Assembly (NCBI RefSeq): GCF_003721595.1
Contig: NZ_RJJR01000002.1
Span: 434,001 to 498,000 of the forward strand
Direction: 5' to 3'
DNA: 64,000 nucleotides
Origin: Hanamia caeni
GTDB lineage: Bacteria > Bacteroidota > Bacteroidia > Chitinophagales > Chitinophagaceae
The position numbers and the translations under genes were made by a program. Positions 18,928-28,626 of the stretch are shown piece after piece. Every line of letters begins with the position of its first letter. The stretch's first letter is position 1. Below the pieces are notes generated by a model. It saw nothing but the letters and a program-made list of their open reading frames with translations. It had not been told where the DNA came from and made no database searches.

Positions 18928-20445
18928 TCAATATTCATAACTGTGCTTTTCCCTGTTAAGCACTTCTACAATTTTATGATAATATTCCATTGATTTTTTG
19001 CGGGTATCGCCAACGCAAAGGATACCTAATTTTCCATATTGCGATAAAGCGCCAATCATGTGAAACATAATTCCCTGCTGGGTGCTGCCATCATATAAAA
19101 GGTCATTTGCGGTAGCAATTTCAATCAGGTCGTGAGGCGTCAGGCCTTTATAGTTTTCACTTTGAAGGTTGTCAGAAAAAAAATAAAATCGTTGCTGGCC
19201 ACTGGCAGTAAGATAGATTCCTTTGGATGAATCATAGCTTCCATCAGTCAGATATTGAAGCATCAAATAGGGATGTGTAGTGCCTCCCTTTCTTAGATTA
19301 ATTTCGATTGCGTAGTGCTTCCATTGATTATCACTTTTTACAGAGATAAAGTCGATCGAAAATCTTCCCATTGCTCCATACTCTTTAAGTTTTTCTGAAA
19401 TATGCCTTCCATATTCGCCGATGGTGGCTGCATATTCCGCATCAGCAGGAAAATGCGCACCCAGAAATACCTGGCCGATATTGCCGCCAATCACCTGGTC
19501 GTGCGTGGATATGATATTGATTTCGCCGGTTGGCGTTATGCGGCATTGCACCGATGGCGACGTGATTGTATCGCTGCTTACAAATGATTCCACGATGCCG
19601 CCCATTTTATTTAATTTTTCAATAAAACCAGTATAGCTTAATTCGCGGGCAACGATTTGCAAACGGGTGGGAAGAACTTTGTGTATCCAGGATTTCAACG
19701 TTTCTGTTGCCGGTGCGTTGTCAAAAGAAAATATCGCATTGCCTTCGCCTGAGAATCCCTCGTTTAGTTTTATTACCGCTTTATTTATTTCTGGAAAATT
19801 ATTTTTAAGCGAAAACAGCGCTTCGATAATATCCTCTTCCGATTGGCAATCTTCATAACCGAATGGCGTATCTATGCCGCATTCTCTGAAAATTTTTTTG
19901 CTAAAACTTTTTGTTCCAAGATACAGCAGGTCAGGGTCACATCCGTATATGGGAATGCCCAGTTGCAAGGCTAATTTGCGTTCGGCAGCCGTCACATTAA
20001 AACATACCAGGTGCGAAGCAAAACCATTAGGAATATGTTTTTTAATCCGTTCTATCAGGCGCGGGCGGTCAAGAATTTTTTCGGTGAGCGATTTGGGAGA
20101 TGAATCAAAACAAGCTAAAGTTTTCAATCTTTGGCGTGCGTGATAGCCTGTGATGCCCGGCAGCAAGTGTAAATAATAATCCATGATGATATTATGCACC
20201 GGCATGCTGGTTACATATATCACATGTGTATTGGGCATGCGCAAAAGCATTAACATGCAAAGCATTCTTTCTTCATAATGATTTACCCCGTCAATTTTTG
20301 CCAGAATCTCCTGGTCCATGGTTATGCTGGGAACAATTACTATCGCCTTTTGCGTCATTCTTTCAGAAAAAACAGAACTGTATTCAGCAGAAAACTTTTT
20401 TTGTAATTTTTTAAAATCAGCCGAAACGCCGGAATGCTTCACCAT
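18928..20445 (-). CDS. PGM1 (peptide ligase)-related ATP-grasp protein
   Basis: 505 residues. An N-terminal pre-ATP-grasp region (about 35-180: IVIVPSITMD, EERMLCMLMLLRMPNTHVIYVTS) is followed by an ATP-grasp fold (about 190-420) with the lysine/glutamate phosphate loop AVIKLNEGFSGEGNAIF and the metal-binding segment YAIEINLRKGGTTHP. This matches the group annotated as relatives of the pheganomycin peptide ligase PGM1, which join carboxylate to amine with ATP. The closing region with YDGSTQQGIMFHMIGALSQYGKLGILCVGD is also typical. No biosynthetic cluster surrounds it, so the substrate is unknown. It could make a small conserved dipeptide-like metabolite. Fold is clear, family name fairly sure. 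Confidence 0.68.
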   Translation of the reverse strand: MVKHSGVSADFKKLQKKFSAEYSSVFSERMTQKAIVIVPSITMDQEILAKIDGVNHYEERMLCMLMLLRMPNTHVIYVTSMPVHNIIMDYYLHLLPGITGYHARQRLKTLACFDSSPKSLTEKILDRPRLIERIKKHIPNGFASHLVCFNVTAAERKLALQLGIPIYGCDPDLLYLGTKSFSKKIFRECGIDTPFGYEDCQSEEDIIEALFSLKNNFPEINKAVIKLNEGFSGEGNAIFSFDNAPATETLKSWIHKVLPTRLQIVARELSYTGFIEKLNKMGGIVESFVSSDTITSPSVQCRITPTGEINIISTHDQVIGGNIGQVFLGAHFPADAEYAATIGEYGRHISEKLKEYGAMGRFSIDFISVKSDNQWKHYAIEINLRKGGTTHPYLMLQYLTDGSYDSSKGIYLTASGQQRFYFFSDNLQSENYKGLTPHDLIEIATANDLLYDGSTQQGIMFHMIGALSQYGKLGILCVGDTRKKSMEYYHKIVEVLNREKHSYEY

Positions 20446-20640
20446 ATTTCTAATGAATTAAGAGTTTACAACTCATCAACTTTTTGGTTGGTAAAAATTT
20501 TTTGTCCTGTAAATTATGAAAATTAGCCCGTTATTTATTCATTCAATTTTTATCAATGGCTACTAAATGCATCAAAAAGATATGCCTGAAAATACTATTG
20601 GGATAAAGAAAAAGGGGAGGGCTAACGCAAGCTGCAAAAT

Positions 20641-20670
20641 AAAATTACGCGGTATTTACTGGTTTACTGC
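20641..20670 (+). repeat. Dispersed intergenic repeat, copy 4
   Basis: AAAATTACGCGGTATTTACT then GGTTTACTGC. Between the ATP-grasp gene and the end of the rsh gene; it ends 10 bases before the rsh stop codon. Confidence 0.65.
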
Positions 20671-20680
20671 TAATGAAAAG

Positions 20681-22906
20681 TTATTCCATATCATACCTTT
20701 CCACGCTTTCGATGCCTGGCAAAGCGTTCAGATTGGTAACCAATGCATCAAGCTCGTCTTTATCATGTACATATACTTTTACATTTCCTTCAAAGAGGCC
20801 TTCTTTAGCTTCGATAGTAAGCGCGTTGATATTTATTTTTAGTGTGCCGCTGATAAGGTTGGTAATTTTATTGATAACGCCTACATCGTCGAGCCCGATT
20901 ATTTTGATGCCAGTAAGGAAAGAGATTTCTTTATTTTTAACCCACTTGGTTTTAACTACGCGGTGCCCGTAATTCGATAATAACCTGGCTGCATTGGGAC
21001 AGTTAGTTCTGTGAATTTTCAATCCTTCTCCCTGTGTTACAAAACCAAACACATCATCGCCGGGGATGGGCTTGCAGCAGTTGGCAAGCGAGTACATGAT
21101 TTTATCGCTGCTTTCGCCAAAGATGATTAGTTCATTATCTTTTTTGTCTTTTTTATCTTTAAGTTCCGGTTTTTCTTCAGGTAGCTTCACCACCTTCGGA
21201 ATAGAAAGTTTGTCGCCTAGTATTTTAAAATCTTTCAGCTCATGAAGATCAATTTTTTTAACAGAAATGTCATACAGCAGATCCAGGTGAGAGCTTACTT
21301 TATAAAATTCTGCAAGCTCATCAAGATTCCCCTGGCTCATCGGAACTCCCATTGCCTCTAATTTTTTATGCAGCGCAGTTTTTCCTTCTTCCGCTATTTT
21401 CCTTTTCTCCTCTTTTAATGAATCTTTTATTTTAGAACGGGCTTTGCTGGTGACTACCATCTTTAGCCATTCTGCTTTGGGTTTTTGTTTGGTGGAAGTG
21501 ATAATTTCTACCTGGTCGCCGCTTCTTAATTTAAAACCTATTGGCACCAATTTGTGGTTCACTTTTGCTCCAATACATTTTTCGCCAATGGCAGTGTGGA
21601 TGGCGAAAGCGAAATCCAAAGCAGATGCGCCACTGGGCAGCATTTTAATATCTCCCTTCGGGGAATAGACATAAATTTCTTCAGCAAGGAACGACACTTT
21701 AAAATCCTGTAAAAAGTCGACAGAGTTAGTATCTTGTGCGGCAAGCATATCGCGGATTTGCTTAAACCAGTTGTCAAACCGGTTTTCAACAGTGGTACCT
21801 TCTTTATATTTCCAATGGGCAGCCAAACCTTTTTCTGCTATATCGTTCATGCGTTTGGTGCGTATCTGCACTTCTACCCATTTGCCGTGCGGCCCCATCA
21901 CGGTAGTATGCAGCGCTTCATAGCCGTTGCTTTTGGGATTGCTTAGCCAGTCGCGCAGCCTTTTAGTGGAAGGGCTGTATTCATCAGTTACCAGGCTATA
22001 CACTTTCCAGCAATCTTCTTTTTCCCTTTCGGGAGGCGAATTCAGAATAATCCGTATAGCAAACAGGTCGTACACTTCTTCAAATGAAACACTTTTGGTT
22101 TTCATTTTGTTCCAGATAGAATGAATGCTTTTAGGACGGCCATAGATTTCGAAATCAAAATTTGCCTGCTTTAATTTTTCTTTTAACGGCCTGATGAAAT
22201 CATTAATGTACCGCGTACGTTCTCTTTTGGTATTTGCCAGCTTTTCTGCAATGTAGCGATAGCTATCAGGCTCCATGTATTTCATGGAGAGGTCTTCCAT
22301 CTCCGTTTTGATATTATAAAGGCCCATGCGGTGAGCCAGCGGAGCGTAAACATACACTGTTTCGGAAGCGATTTTTAACTGTTTTTCCCGCTTCATGCTG
22401 CCGAGTGTGCGCATATTGTGAAGCCTGTCGGCCAGTTTAATCAAAATTACCCTGGGGTCGTCGGTAAGCGTCAGTAATATCTTTTTAAAATTTTCTGCCT
22501 GCTGGGAAGAATTGGCATCCAGCACATTCGAAATCTTGGTGAGGCCATCTACAATTTTGGCTATTTCCGGGCCGAACTCGCGTGACACCATATCCAGCGT
22601 AACATCTGAATCTTCAACCGTATCATGAAGCAAAGCACAAATAGTACTGCGAACGCCAAGGCCGATTTCTTCCACGCAAATCATGGACACTGCCAACGGG
22701 TGAAGAATATAAGGCTCTCCACTTTTGCGCCGCATGTTTTTATGCGCCTCAGCCGCCATTTCAAAAGCAACCCTTATCTGTTTTTTGCTGCCGGGTTTTA
22801 ACTTGGGTTTGAGAGCGCGAAGCAAAGCACGGTACTTACGAAGAATTTCTTTCTTTTCTTCTTCTTCGTTCATCGTATATTTTGGGATATCAAGTGCCAG
22901 TGCCAT
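20681..22906 (-). CDS. RelA/SpoT-family (p)ppGpp synthetase/hydrolase
   Basis: Long Rsh protein (741 residues) that makes and degrades the stringent-response alarmones (p)ppGpp. Order of domains: HD hydrolase (about 40-200; HD at 94-95 in LLHDTVEDSDV, and RLHNMRTLG), synthetase domain (about 230-380; YGRPKSIHSIWNKM, YDLFAIRIILNS), TGS domain (about 405-465; EEIYVYSPKGD), zinc-finger-like region (ANCCKPIPGDDVFG) and C-terminal ACT domain (about 665-738; IKIIGLDDVGVINKIT). Both catalytic halves look complete, so it is probably bifunctional. Start at the ATG after a TAATTTCG element (one base off the -7 consensus) 5-6 nt upstream; a second ATG at residue 12 is possible. Confidence 0.95.
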   Translation of the reverse strand: MALALDIPKYTMNEEEEKKEILRKYRALLRALKPKLKPGSKKQIRVAFEMAAEAHKNMRRKSGEPYILHPLAVSMICVEEIGLGVRSTICALLHDTVEDSDVTLDMVSREFGPEIAKIVDGLTKISNVLDANSSQQAENFKKILLTLTDDPRVILIKLADRLHNMRTLGSMKREKQLKIASETVYVYAPLAHRMGLYNIKTEMEDLSMKYMEPDSYRYIAEKLANTKRERTRYINDFIRPLKEKLKQANFDFEIYGRPKSIHSIWNKMKTKSVSFEEVYDLFAIRIILNSPPEREKEDCWKVYSLVTDEYSPSTKRLRDWLSNPKSNGYEALHTTVMGPHGKWVEVQIRTKRMNDIAEKGLAAHWKYKEGTTVENRFDNWFKQIRDMLAAQDTNSVDFLQDFKVSFLAEEIYVYSPKGDIKMLPSGASALDFAFAIHTAIGEKCIGAKVNHKLVPIGFKLRSGDQVEIITSTKQKPKAEWLKMVVTSKARSKIKDSLKEEKRKIAEEGKTALHKKLEAMGVPMSQGNLDELAEFYKVSSHLDLLYDISVKKIDLHELKDFKILGDKLSIPKVVKLPEEKPELKDKKDKKDNELIIFGESSDKIMYSLANCCKPIPGDDVFGFVTQGEGLKIHRTNCPNAARLLSNYGHRVVKTKWVKNKEISFLTGIKIIGLDDVGVINKITNLISGTLKININALTIEAKEGLFEGNVKVYVHDKDELDALVTNLNALPGIESVERYDME

Positions 22907-23111
22907 TGATACGAAATTACGAGCAATTTTTTTTGAAAAATAATAATTAAAATCTCTTTAATAATTTGAAAGGGTTGATTTAAAGCCAACTCTGGCCGGA
23001 AAACCGGGGAATTTATTTTACCTGCAATACCTGTTGCCACACATTTTTAACCTTGCTTTTATTTTCTTTTTGAAAAAGTATGCGGATAAACATGCTTCGA
23101 GAAGGAAATAT

Positions 23112-23140
23112 AAAATCCGGCTTTTTGCTGCTTTACTGGC
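23112..23140 (+). repeat. Dispersed intergenic repeat, copy 5
   Basis: AAAATCCGGCTTTTTGCTGC then TTTACTGGC. Upstream of the metY promoter, between divergent rsh and metY. Confidence 0.7.
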
Positions 23141-23165
23141 CTTATTTTTTTTGAAATAAAAAAAA

Positions 23166-23198
23166 TTTGCTGTTCTTGTTATTTCCCTACTATATTTG
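23166..23198 (+). promoter_or_regulatory. Two-box Bacteroidota promoter for metY
   Basis: TTTG at 23166-23169, 21-nt spacer, TATATTTG at 23191-23198. Both boxes and the spacing fit the TTTG-N19..21-TAnnTTTG promoter of Bacteroidota SigA. The predicted start near 23204 gives a leader of about 170 nt. Confidence 0.75.
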
Positions 23199-23232
23199 TA
23201 GGATATTAATTATAAATCATCTTTCAATTTCA

Positions 23233-23286
23233 ATGATATCCTTAACCTGCTGTAATACTTGCATGTATAATCGTTGTATGCCGTAA
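23233..23286 (+). CDS. Candidate Cys/Met-rich leader peptide of metY
   Basis: 17-codon ORF, MISLTCCNTCMYNRCMP, 35 nt after the metY promoter box and 89 nt before metY. Four Cys and three Met in 17 residues is far above chance, and the gene behind it incorporates sulfur into homocysteine, one step from methionine. The stop codon lies inside the GTAA loop of a 6-bp hairpin (TATGCC / GGCATA, 23277-23292). The inference is that ribosome stalling at Cys or Met codons when sulfur amino acids are short reshapes the leader RNA. Cys-rich leader peptides are known before sulfur genes in actinobacteria; I do not know of a described case in this phylum. Too short for homology evidence, so confidence is moderate. 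Confidence 0.55.
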   Translation: MISLTCCNTCMYNRCMP

Positions 23287-23292
23287 GGCATA
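23277..23292 (+). promoter_or_regulatory. Leader hairpin enclosing the stop codon of the metY leader ORF
   Basis: Perfect 6-bp stem TATGCC-GTAA-GGCATA with a GNRA tetraloop, then an A-run. The right arm GCATA (23288-23292) could instead pair with TATGC at 23323-23327, giving two exclusive foldings. No T-run terminator follows, so control may act on translation or through Rho. Confidence 0.45.
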
Positions 23293-23341
23293 AAAAAACT
23301 TCATACCATCCATCACTGGCGCTATGCGCTATCCATTATAA

Positions 23342-24676
<1,335 letters not shown>

Positions 24677-24697
24677 AGGACTGCATTAAGTATTGCC

Positions 24698-24758
24698 TGA
24701 TAACCTTATTGCCTGCAATTGAATTCGTTTGCAGGCAATGTGGTTATCATTTATTTTT
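24698..24758 (+). terminator. Intrinsic terminator of metY
   Basis: Long hairpin: TGATAACC, then ATTGCCTGCAA pairing with TTGCAGGCAAT, then GGTTATCA, with a two-base internal loop, followed by TTTATTTTT. Its loop and T-run coincide with the -33 and -7 boxes of the metX promoter. Confidence 0.8.
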
Positions 24759-24759
24759 G
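24728..24759 (+). promoter_or_regulatory. Promoter of metX nested in the metY terminator
   Basis: TTTG at 24728-24731 (terminator loop), 20-nt spacer, TATTTTTG at 24752-24759 (terminator T-run). The ATG at 24729 lies before this promoter and so cannot be the start of transcripts from it. Confidence 0.65.
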
Positions 24760-24782
24760 CAAAAATTTTCAAAATACAGATT

Positions 24783-25799
24783 TTGACGAAAAGTATTTTT
24801 TCATCGAAGAAGCCTCTCACACTCGAATCCGGCTATGTTCTTCCTGAATATCATTTGGCATATACCACCTATGGAAAAATGAATGACAAAAAGGATAATG
24901 TAGTATGGATTTTTCACGCGCTTACAGCCAACAGTGTTCCTACAGAATGGTGGCCGGGATTAGCGGGTGAAGGAAAATTATTCGATCCCGAAAAATATTT
25001 TATTGTTTGTGTAAATATGCCGGGAAGCTGCTATGGCAGCATTGGTCCCTTTGATAAAAATCCTGAAACCGGGCAAATTTATTATCATGATTTCCCCCTT
25101 TTTACGCCAAGGGATATGGTTCGTTCTTATAAGCCATTGAAGGAATTTTTGGGTATCGAAAAAGTGAAAATCGGAATTGGTGGTTCAATGGGCGGACAGC
25201 AGCTACTGGAATGGGCAATAGAAGAACCGGATTTATTTGAATATATTTTTCCAATTGGCACCAATGCGCAACATTCTCCCTGGGGAATTGCTTTAAACGC
25301 TTCGCAGAGAATGTGCATAGAAGCAGACACCACGTGGAAACAAAAAAATAAGCAGGCCGGCATGGAAGGCATGAAAGCCGCTCGCAGCATAGCGTTGATT
25401 TCGTACAGGAATTATGAGACGTATGACGTTACTCAACACGAGGAGAATTTAAATAAGATTGAAGATTTTAAAAGTGAGTCTTATCAAAAATACCAGGGTG
25501 AAAAGCTGGCAAAAAGATTTAATGCATTCAGCTATTATTTTTTGAGTAAAGGAATGGACGCTCACAATGTCGGGCGTGGAAGGGAAAGTGTTAAAAAGGC
25601 ATTGCAAAGAATTAATTCAAAGGCGCTTGCCATTGGAATCACCACCGATATTTTATTTCCTGTGAATGAGCAAAAGTTAATGGGTAAATATATTCCGAAC
25701 GGAGAATTTGTTGAGATTCATTCACATTATGGCCATGATGGATTCTTGCTGGAATTTGAGCAGATAACTAAAATTATCGCTGGTTTTTTGTCAAAATAG
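24783..25799 (+). CDS. metX: Homoserine O-acetyltransferase
   Basis: Acetylates homoserine with acetyl-CoA, feeding O-acetylhomoserine to MetY. Alpha/beta-hydrolase fold with nucleophile Ser135 in GGSMGGQQLLEWA, Asp in GITTDILFPV and His in HYGHDGFLLE near the C-terminus. I chose TTG 24783 as the start (LTKSIFSSKKPLTLESG). It gives the family's normal N-terminus, and the upstream ATGs lie before or inside the promoter. Length about 338 residues. A start on TTG is somewhat unusual in this window, and an experimental N-terminus would settle it. The PLWGIALNA/NAQHSPWG loop and NVGRGRESVKKAL region are typical of MetX. Confidence 0.92.
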   Translation: MTKSIFSSKKPLTLESGYVLPEYHLAYTTYGKMNDKKDNVVWIFHALTANSVPTEWWPGLAGEGKLFDPEKYFIVCVNMPGSCYGSIGPFDKNPETGQIYYHDFPLFTPRDMVRSYKPLKEFLGIEKVKIGIGGSMGGQQLLEWAIEEPDLFEYIFPIGTNAQHSPWGIALNASQRMCIEADTTWKQKNKQAGMEGMKAARSIALISYRNYETYDVTQHEENLNKIEDFKSESYQKYQGEKLAKRFNAFSYYFLSKGMDAHNVGRGRESVKKALQRINSKALAIGITTDILFPVNEQKLMGKYIPNGEFVEIHSHYGHDGFLLEFEQITKIIAGFLSK

Positions 25800-25834
25800 C
25801 TTTGGTATTTAAGCCATTTTTCCGCCACTATAGA

Positions 25835-25864
25835 TGACAGTAAAAGAACAAAAAATCTTTTTTT
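25835..25864 (-). repeat. Dispersed intergenic repeat, copy 6
   Basis: Minus strand: AAAAAAGATTTTTTGTTCTT then TTACTGTC. Between convergent metX and the nucleotidyltransferase gene, touching the latter's stop codon. Confidence 0.6.
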
Positions 25865-26586
25865 TATTTAGGAAAAATCTGTGCTGCCTGCAAAATACTT
25901 TCCGGCTTGCCCACATCAATAAATTTTGAACCGGTATGGTCAAAGGCTTGGATTACCTGGGTTTTGGCAAGTTCCAGGTATACATCTACCATCGAAAATT
26001 TACCTTCCTGTTTGATTAAACAAAAAATTCCGGGTGAAATAACATGAATGCCGCTGAAGGCTTTTTCAATATATTCTGAAGATTGCCTGCTTATTTTTTG
26101 CTCTCCTGTTTTTACATTTTTCCATCCACAAAGAATGTTGGATTTATCAAATAAAAAGTATCTCGAAGTCTGCCTTGATGAAACGGCTAAGGTGGCTATG
26201 GGGCTTTTAGTTTGATGTAGCGAAATCATTGCGTCAAGGTTCATATCCGTTAACACGTCTACATTCATTACCACAAATGGCTCATTTTGTTTTTCAAAAA
26301 ACCAGGCAGCTTTTTTAAGGCCACCGCCGGTTTCAAGCACTTCATCCATTTCATGAGAAAAAGAAATGTTACTTCCAAAACCATTATTTTTTTCCATAAA
26401 TAAAAAGACCTGTTCGGCAAAATGATGAACATTTATGATGATATCCTTAATTCCAAATGAGGCGAGATATTCTATATTTCTTTGAAGAATTGTTTTATCA
26501 TTTACCACCGCCAATGCTTTGGGATGATGGTCAGTGAATGGTTTCAGCCTGGTTCCTAACCCTGCTGCCAGTATCATTGCTTTCAT
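25864..26586 (-). CDS. Sugar-1-phosphate nucleotidyltransferase (MurU/RmlA-like)
   Basis: 240 residues of the NTP-transferase family. N-terminus MKAMILAAGLGTRLKPFTDHHPKAL is the nucleotide-binding signature, and VVMNVDVLTDMNLDAMI carries the metal-binding aspartate. It lacks the C-terminal left-handed helix acyltransferase domain of GlmU. It follows the kinase-RapZ gene by 6 nt in an operon. A sugar kinase plus a small nucleotidyltransferase is the arrangement of AmgK-MurU, which in Pseudomonas recycles MurNAc to UDP-MurNAc. That assignment is inference; a heptose or mannose route is the alternative. Confidence 0.78.
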   Translation of the reverse strand: MKAMILAAGLGTRLKPFTDHHPKALAVVNDKTILQRNIEYLASFGIKDIIINVHHFAEQVFLFMEKNNGFGSNISFSHEMDEVLETGGGLKKAAWFFEKQNEPFVVMNVDVLTDMNLDAMISLHQTKSPIATLAVSSRQTSRYFLFDKSNILCGWKNVKTGEQKISRQSSEYIEKAFSGIHVISPGIFCLIKQEGKFSMVDVYLELAKTQVIQAFDHTGSKFIDVGKPESILQAAQIFPK

Positions 26587-26592
26587 GTATCA

Positions 26593-28050
26593 TTATTTTT
26601 CAAAACCCTTTAGTTCATGAATTCCCTGTTCCAGGTGGTTTAATTCAATTCTTACTTTGAATTTGTTTCGCAGGTACCGCGCAAGTGCATCCGCTGCATA
26701 CACGCTTCTGTGTTGGCCGCCGGTGCAGCCAAAGCTTATGCAGAGCGATGAGAATTTTCTTTGAATATAATTCTCAACGGAGATGTCAACGATGTTATAA
26801 ACGCTGTTCATAAATTCGGGCATGGATGTTTGCTGCTCCAAAAAATCTATCACGGGTTTATCGCGGCCATTAATTTTTTTATATTCTTCGAACCGGCCCG
26901 GATTTAAAATCCCGCGGCAATCAAAAACGAAGCCGCCACCATTGTCACTTTTATCTGGCGGATATCCTGATTTTAAATAAGAAAAACTATTGATGGTTAC
27001 AACCAGCGGCGTGAGATCGTCTGCCTGTAAAGGTTTGAAGCGGTTAATAATTTCATCCTGTACTATTAATTGTAAAATCCTTTCATATTCGGACAATTCG
27101 ATTCCGATTTTCCTGTTGCCGACAAACCATTTTATATTTTCTAATGCCAATGGAATGCTGGTTAAAAATTGCGCCTTTCTTTCAAACAATCCGCGAAAGC
27201 CATACGCGCCCAGCACCTGCATCAATCTTAATAACACATATCCGTTGTATTGATTAATAAACCGTGGCCTGTCAAGCTCTTTTCCCAACACCTCAGATGC
27301 GCAATCCATGTAATATCCGAGCAATGAATCTTTCCATTCATCTGAAAGATTCGCCCTTGCCTGCCATAGCAACGAAGCCACATCATATTGAAGGGCACCT
27401 TTCATTCCGCCCTGGTAATCGATGAAATGAACTTCGTTGTTTTTAACAATAATATTCCTGCTCTGGAAATCGCGGAACATAAAATATTTATGTTCTACTT
27501 TGGTCAGGTAAGCGCTTAATTTTTCAAAATCGTGAACCAGCTTTTCTTTATCGTAAGGTATTTTTAGCGTATCCAGAAAATAATATTTGAAATACAGCAG
27601 GTCGCTCAAAATTGCCTGTCTTCCAAATTTTTTTGAAGTAAGGCAATAAGAACAGTCCAGCTTGTCGAAGCCTTTTATTTGCATCCATGCAAGCGCTTTC
27701 AGGCTTTTTTGAAACAATGAATACACATAGTCATTCTCACCATATTCTTCCAGTTCATTTAAAAGCGAAACAGGCCCAAAATCTTGTTGCATATACATTT
27801 TGAAATCGTCAGAACAAAAATATACCTCAGGAACGGGAGTACTGATATTAGAAAAATGGTTCGTGAAGTATAAAAAGGTTTTGCTTTCACGAATGTTTTC
27901 GTCGTAGGTTGCTATGTAAGATTTTTTTTCTGTGCAGATGCGGAAATAGACACGGTCGCCGCCGGACCTCGGAAGCTTGTCAAAACTAATTATAGGCTCC
28001 TGGTTGTGCTTTTTAAAAAAATCAACAATTTCTTCTGCGATTGGTCCCAT
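26593..28050 (-). CDS. Fusion: aminoglycoside-phosphotransferase-like sugar kinase + RapZ C-terminal domain
   Basis: 485 residues. About 1-330 are an APH/AmgK-type kinase: KSYIATYDENIRESKTFLYF, the catalytic segment FMFRDFQSRNIIV (HRD-like, here FRD) and the metal-binding HFIDYQGGMKGALQYDVASLLW. About 345-485 are the RapZ C-terminal domain: VTINSFSYLKSGYP, FDCRGILNPGRF and ISFGCTGGQHRSVYAADAL. The RapZ N-terminal P-loop domain is absent. RapZ in enterobacteria binds glucosamine-6-phosphate and directs degradation of glmZ RNA through its C-terminal domain. Here that domain is tied to an amino-sugar-type kinase next to a nucleotidyltransferase, which suggests sensing and recycling of cell-wall sugars in one protein. 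Domains are clear; the function is inferred. Confidence 0.82.
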   Translation of the reverse strand: MGPIAEEIVDFFKKHNQEPIISFDKLPRSGGDRVYFRICTEKKSYIATYDENIRESKTFLYFTNHFSNISTPVPEVYFCSDDFKMYMQQDFGPVSLLNELEEYGENDYVYSLFQKSLKALAWMQIKGFDKLDCSYCLTSKKFGRQAILSDLLYFKYYFLDTLKIPYDKEKLVHDFEKLSAYLTKVEHKYFMFRDFQSRNIIVKNNEVHFIDYQGGMKGALQYDVASLLWQARANLSDEWKDSLLGYYMDCASEVLGKELDRPRFINQYNGYVLLRLMQVLGAYGFRGLFERKAQFLTSIPLALENIKWFVGNRKIGIELSEYERILQLIVQDEIINRFKPLQADDLTPLVVTINSFSYLKSGYPPDKSDNGGGFVFDCRGILNPGRFEEYKKINGRDKPVIDFLEQQTSMPEFMNSVYNIVDISVENYIQRKFSSLCISFGCTGGQHRSVYAADALARYLRNKFKVRIELNHLEQGIHELKGFEK

Positions 28051-28146
28051 GTTAATCGATTGGCGGTAAAACTAATTGATTTTTGAAAACGCAGCACATT
28101 CATGCAGACTTTAGCAAATTCTGGTGAAATGAATCATGGAATTATT

Positions 28147-28154
28147 TACATTTG
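28147..28154 (+). promoter_or_regulatory. Possible -7 box (TACATTTG)
   Basis: Matches TAnnTTTG, about 100 nt before the lipoprotein gene at 28256. No -33 box seen. Confidence 0.3.
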
Positions 28155-28255
28155 AGGCCGATTGTTTGATAAGATATTTTGACCAGCCTGGTAATTTTCC
28201 TTTTATTACTTACTGATGGCTCTTGAAGCAATTAAAAAATAAAATTGAAATTTAA

Positions 28256-28603
28256 ATGAACTCTTCACGAAAAGGGCAACTTATTGTCATAGCGCTTCTT
28301 TTACTTTGTATCCTACCTGTTTTTTTTGCTTGTGAAAGCGCCAGTTTCGATAGCGACAAACGCCAGATAATGGCCAAAGACGAAATCCGATCGAAACTTT
28401 ATAAGATTCGCGCGTATGATGTGACTGCATTTAGCGAAGACACTGTTGAAAGCGCCGCCAACAATGATTTCAAAAAACTGATAAGGTATCGGCTCTCAGT
28501 TCAATTTATTGACTCGAATAACGCGCCACAAAAAAAGACAGGCGATGTATTTTTTACACCCGATGGAAAATCAATTATACGCTCTACAATTTCGGACAGA
28601 TAA
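28256..28603 (+). CDS. Small predicted lipoprotein of unknown function
   Basis: 115 residues. An N-terminal hydrophobic stretch (about 9-25) ends in PVFFAC, a plausible lipobox with Cys26, followed by a polar domain of about 90 residues rich in Asp, Lys and Arg (FDSDKRQIMAKDEIRSKLYKI, RYRLSVQFIDSN). No known motif. The last part, GDVFFTPDGKSIIRSTISDR, looks like a beta-rich module. It is 23 nt before the acyltransferase gene and probably in one transcript with it. I do not recognise the family. Confidence 0.65.
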   Translation: MNSSRKGQLIVIALLLLCILPVFFACESASFDSDKRQIMAKDEIRSKLYKIRAYDVTAFSEDTVESAANNDFKKLIRYRLSVQFIDSNNAPQKKTGDVFFTPDGKSIIRSTISDR

Positions 28604-28626
28604 TCTATTAAAATTAACCGCAACGC

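Noticed and set aside
20517..20548. Further copy of the dispersed repeat
   Set aside because: The left 20 bases fit (AAAATTAGCCCGTTATTTAT) but the TTTACTG end is absent; may be a decayed copy.
20567..20842. 91-codon plus-strand frame before and within the rsh 3' end
   Set aside because: Mostly antisense to rsh and includes a dispersed repeat copy.
24729..24782. Upstream extension of metX from ATG 24729
   Set aside because: The ATG is before the -7 box and inside the metY terminator, and the added residues lack family similarity.
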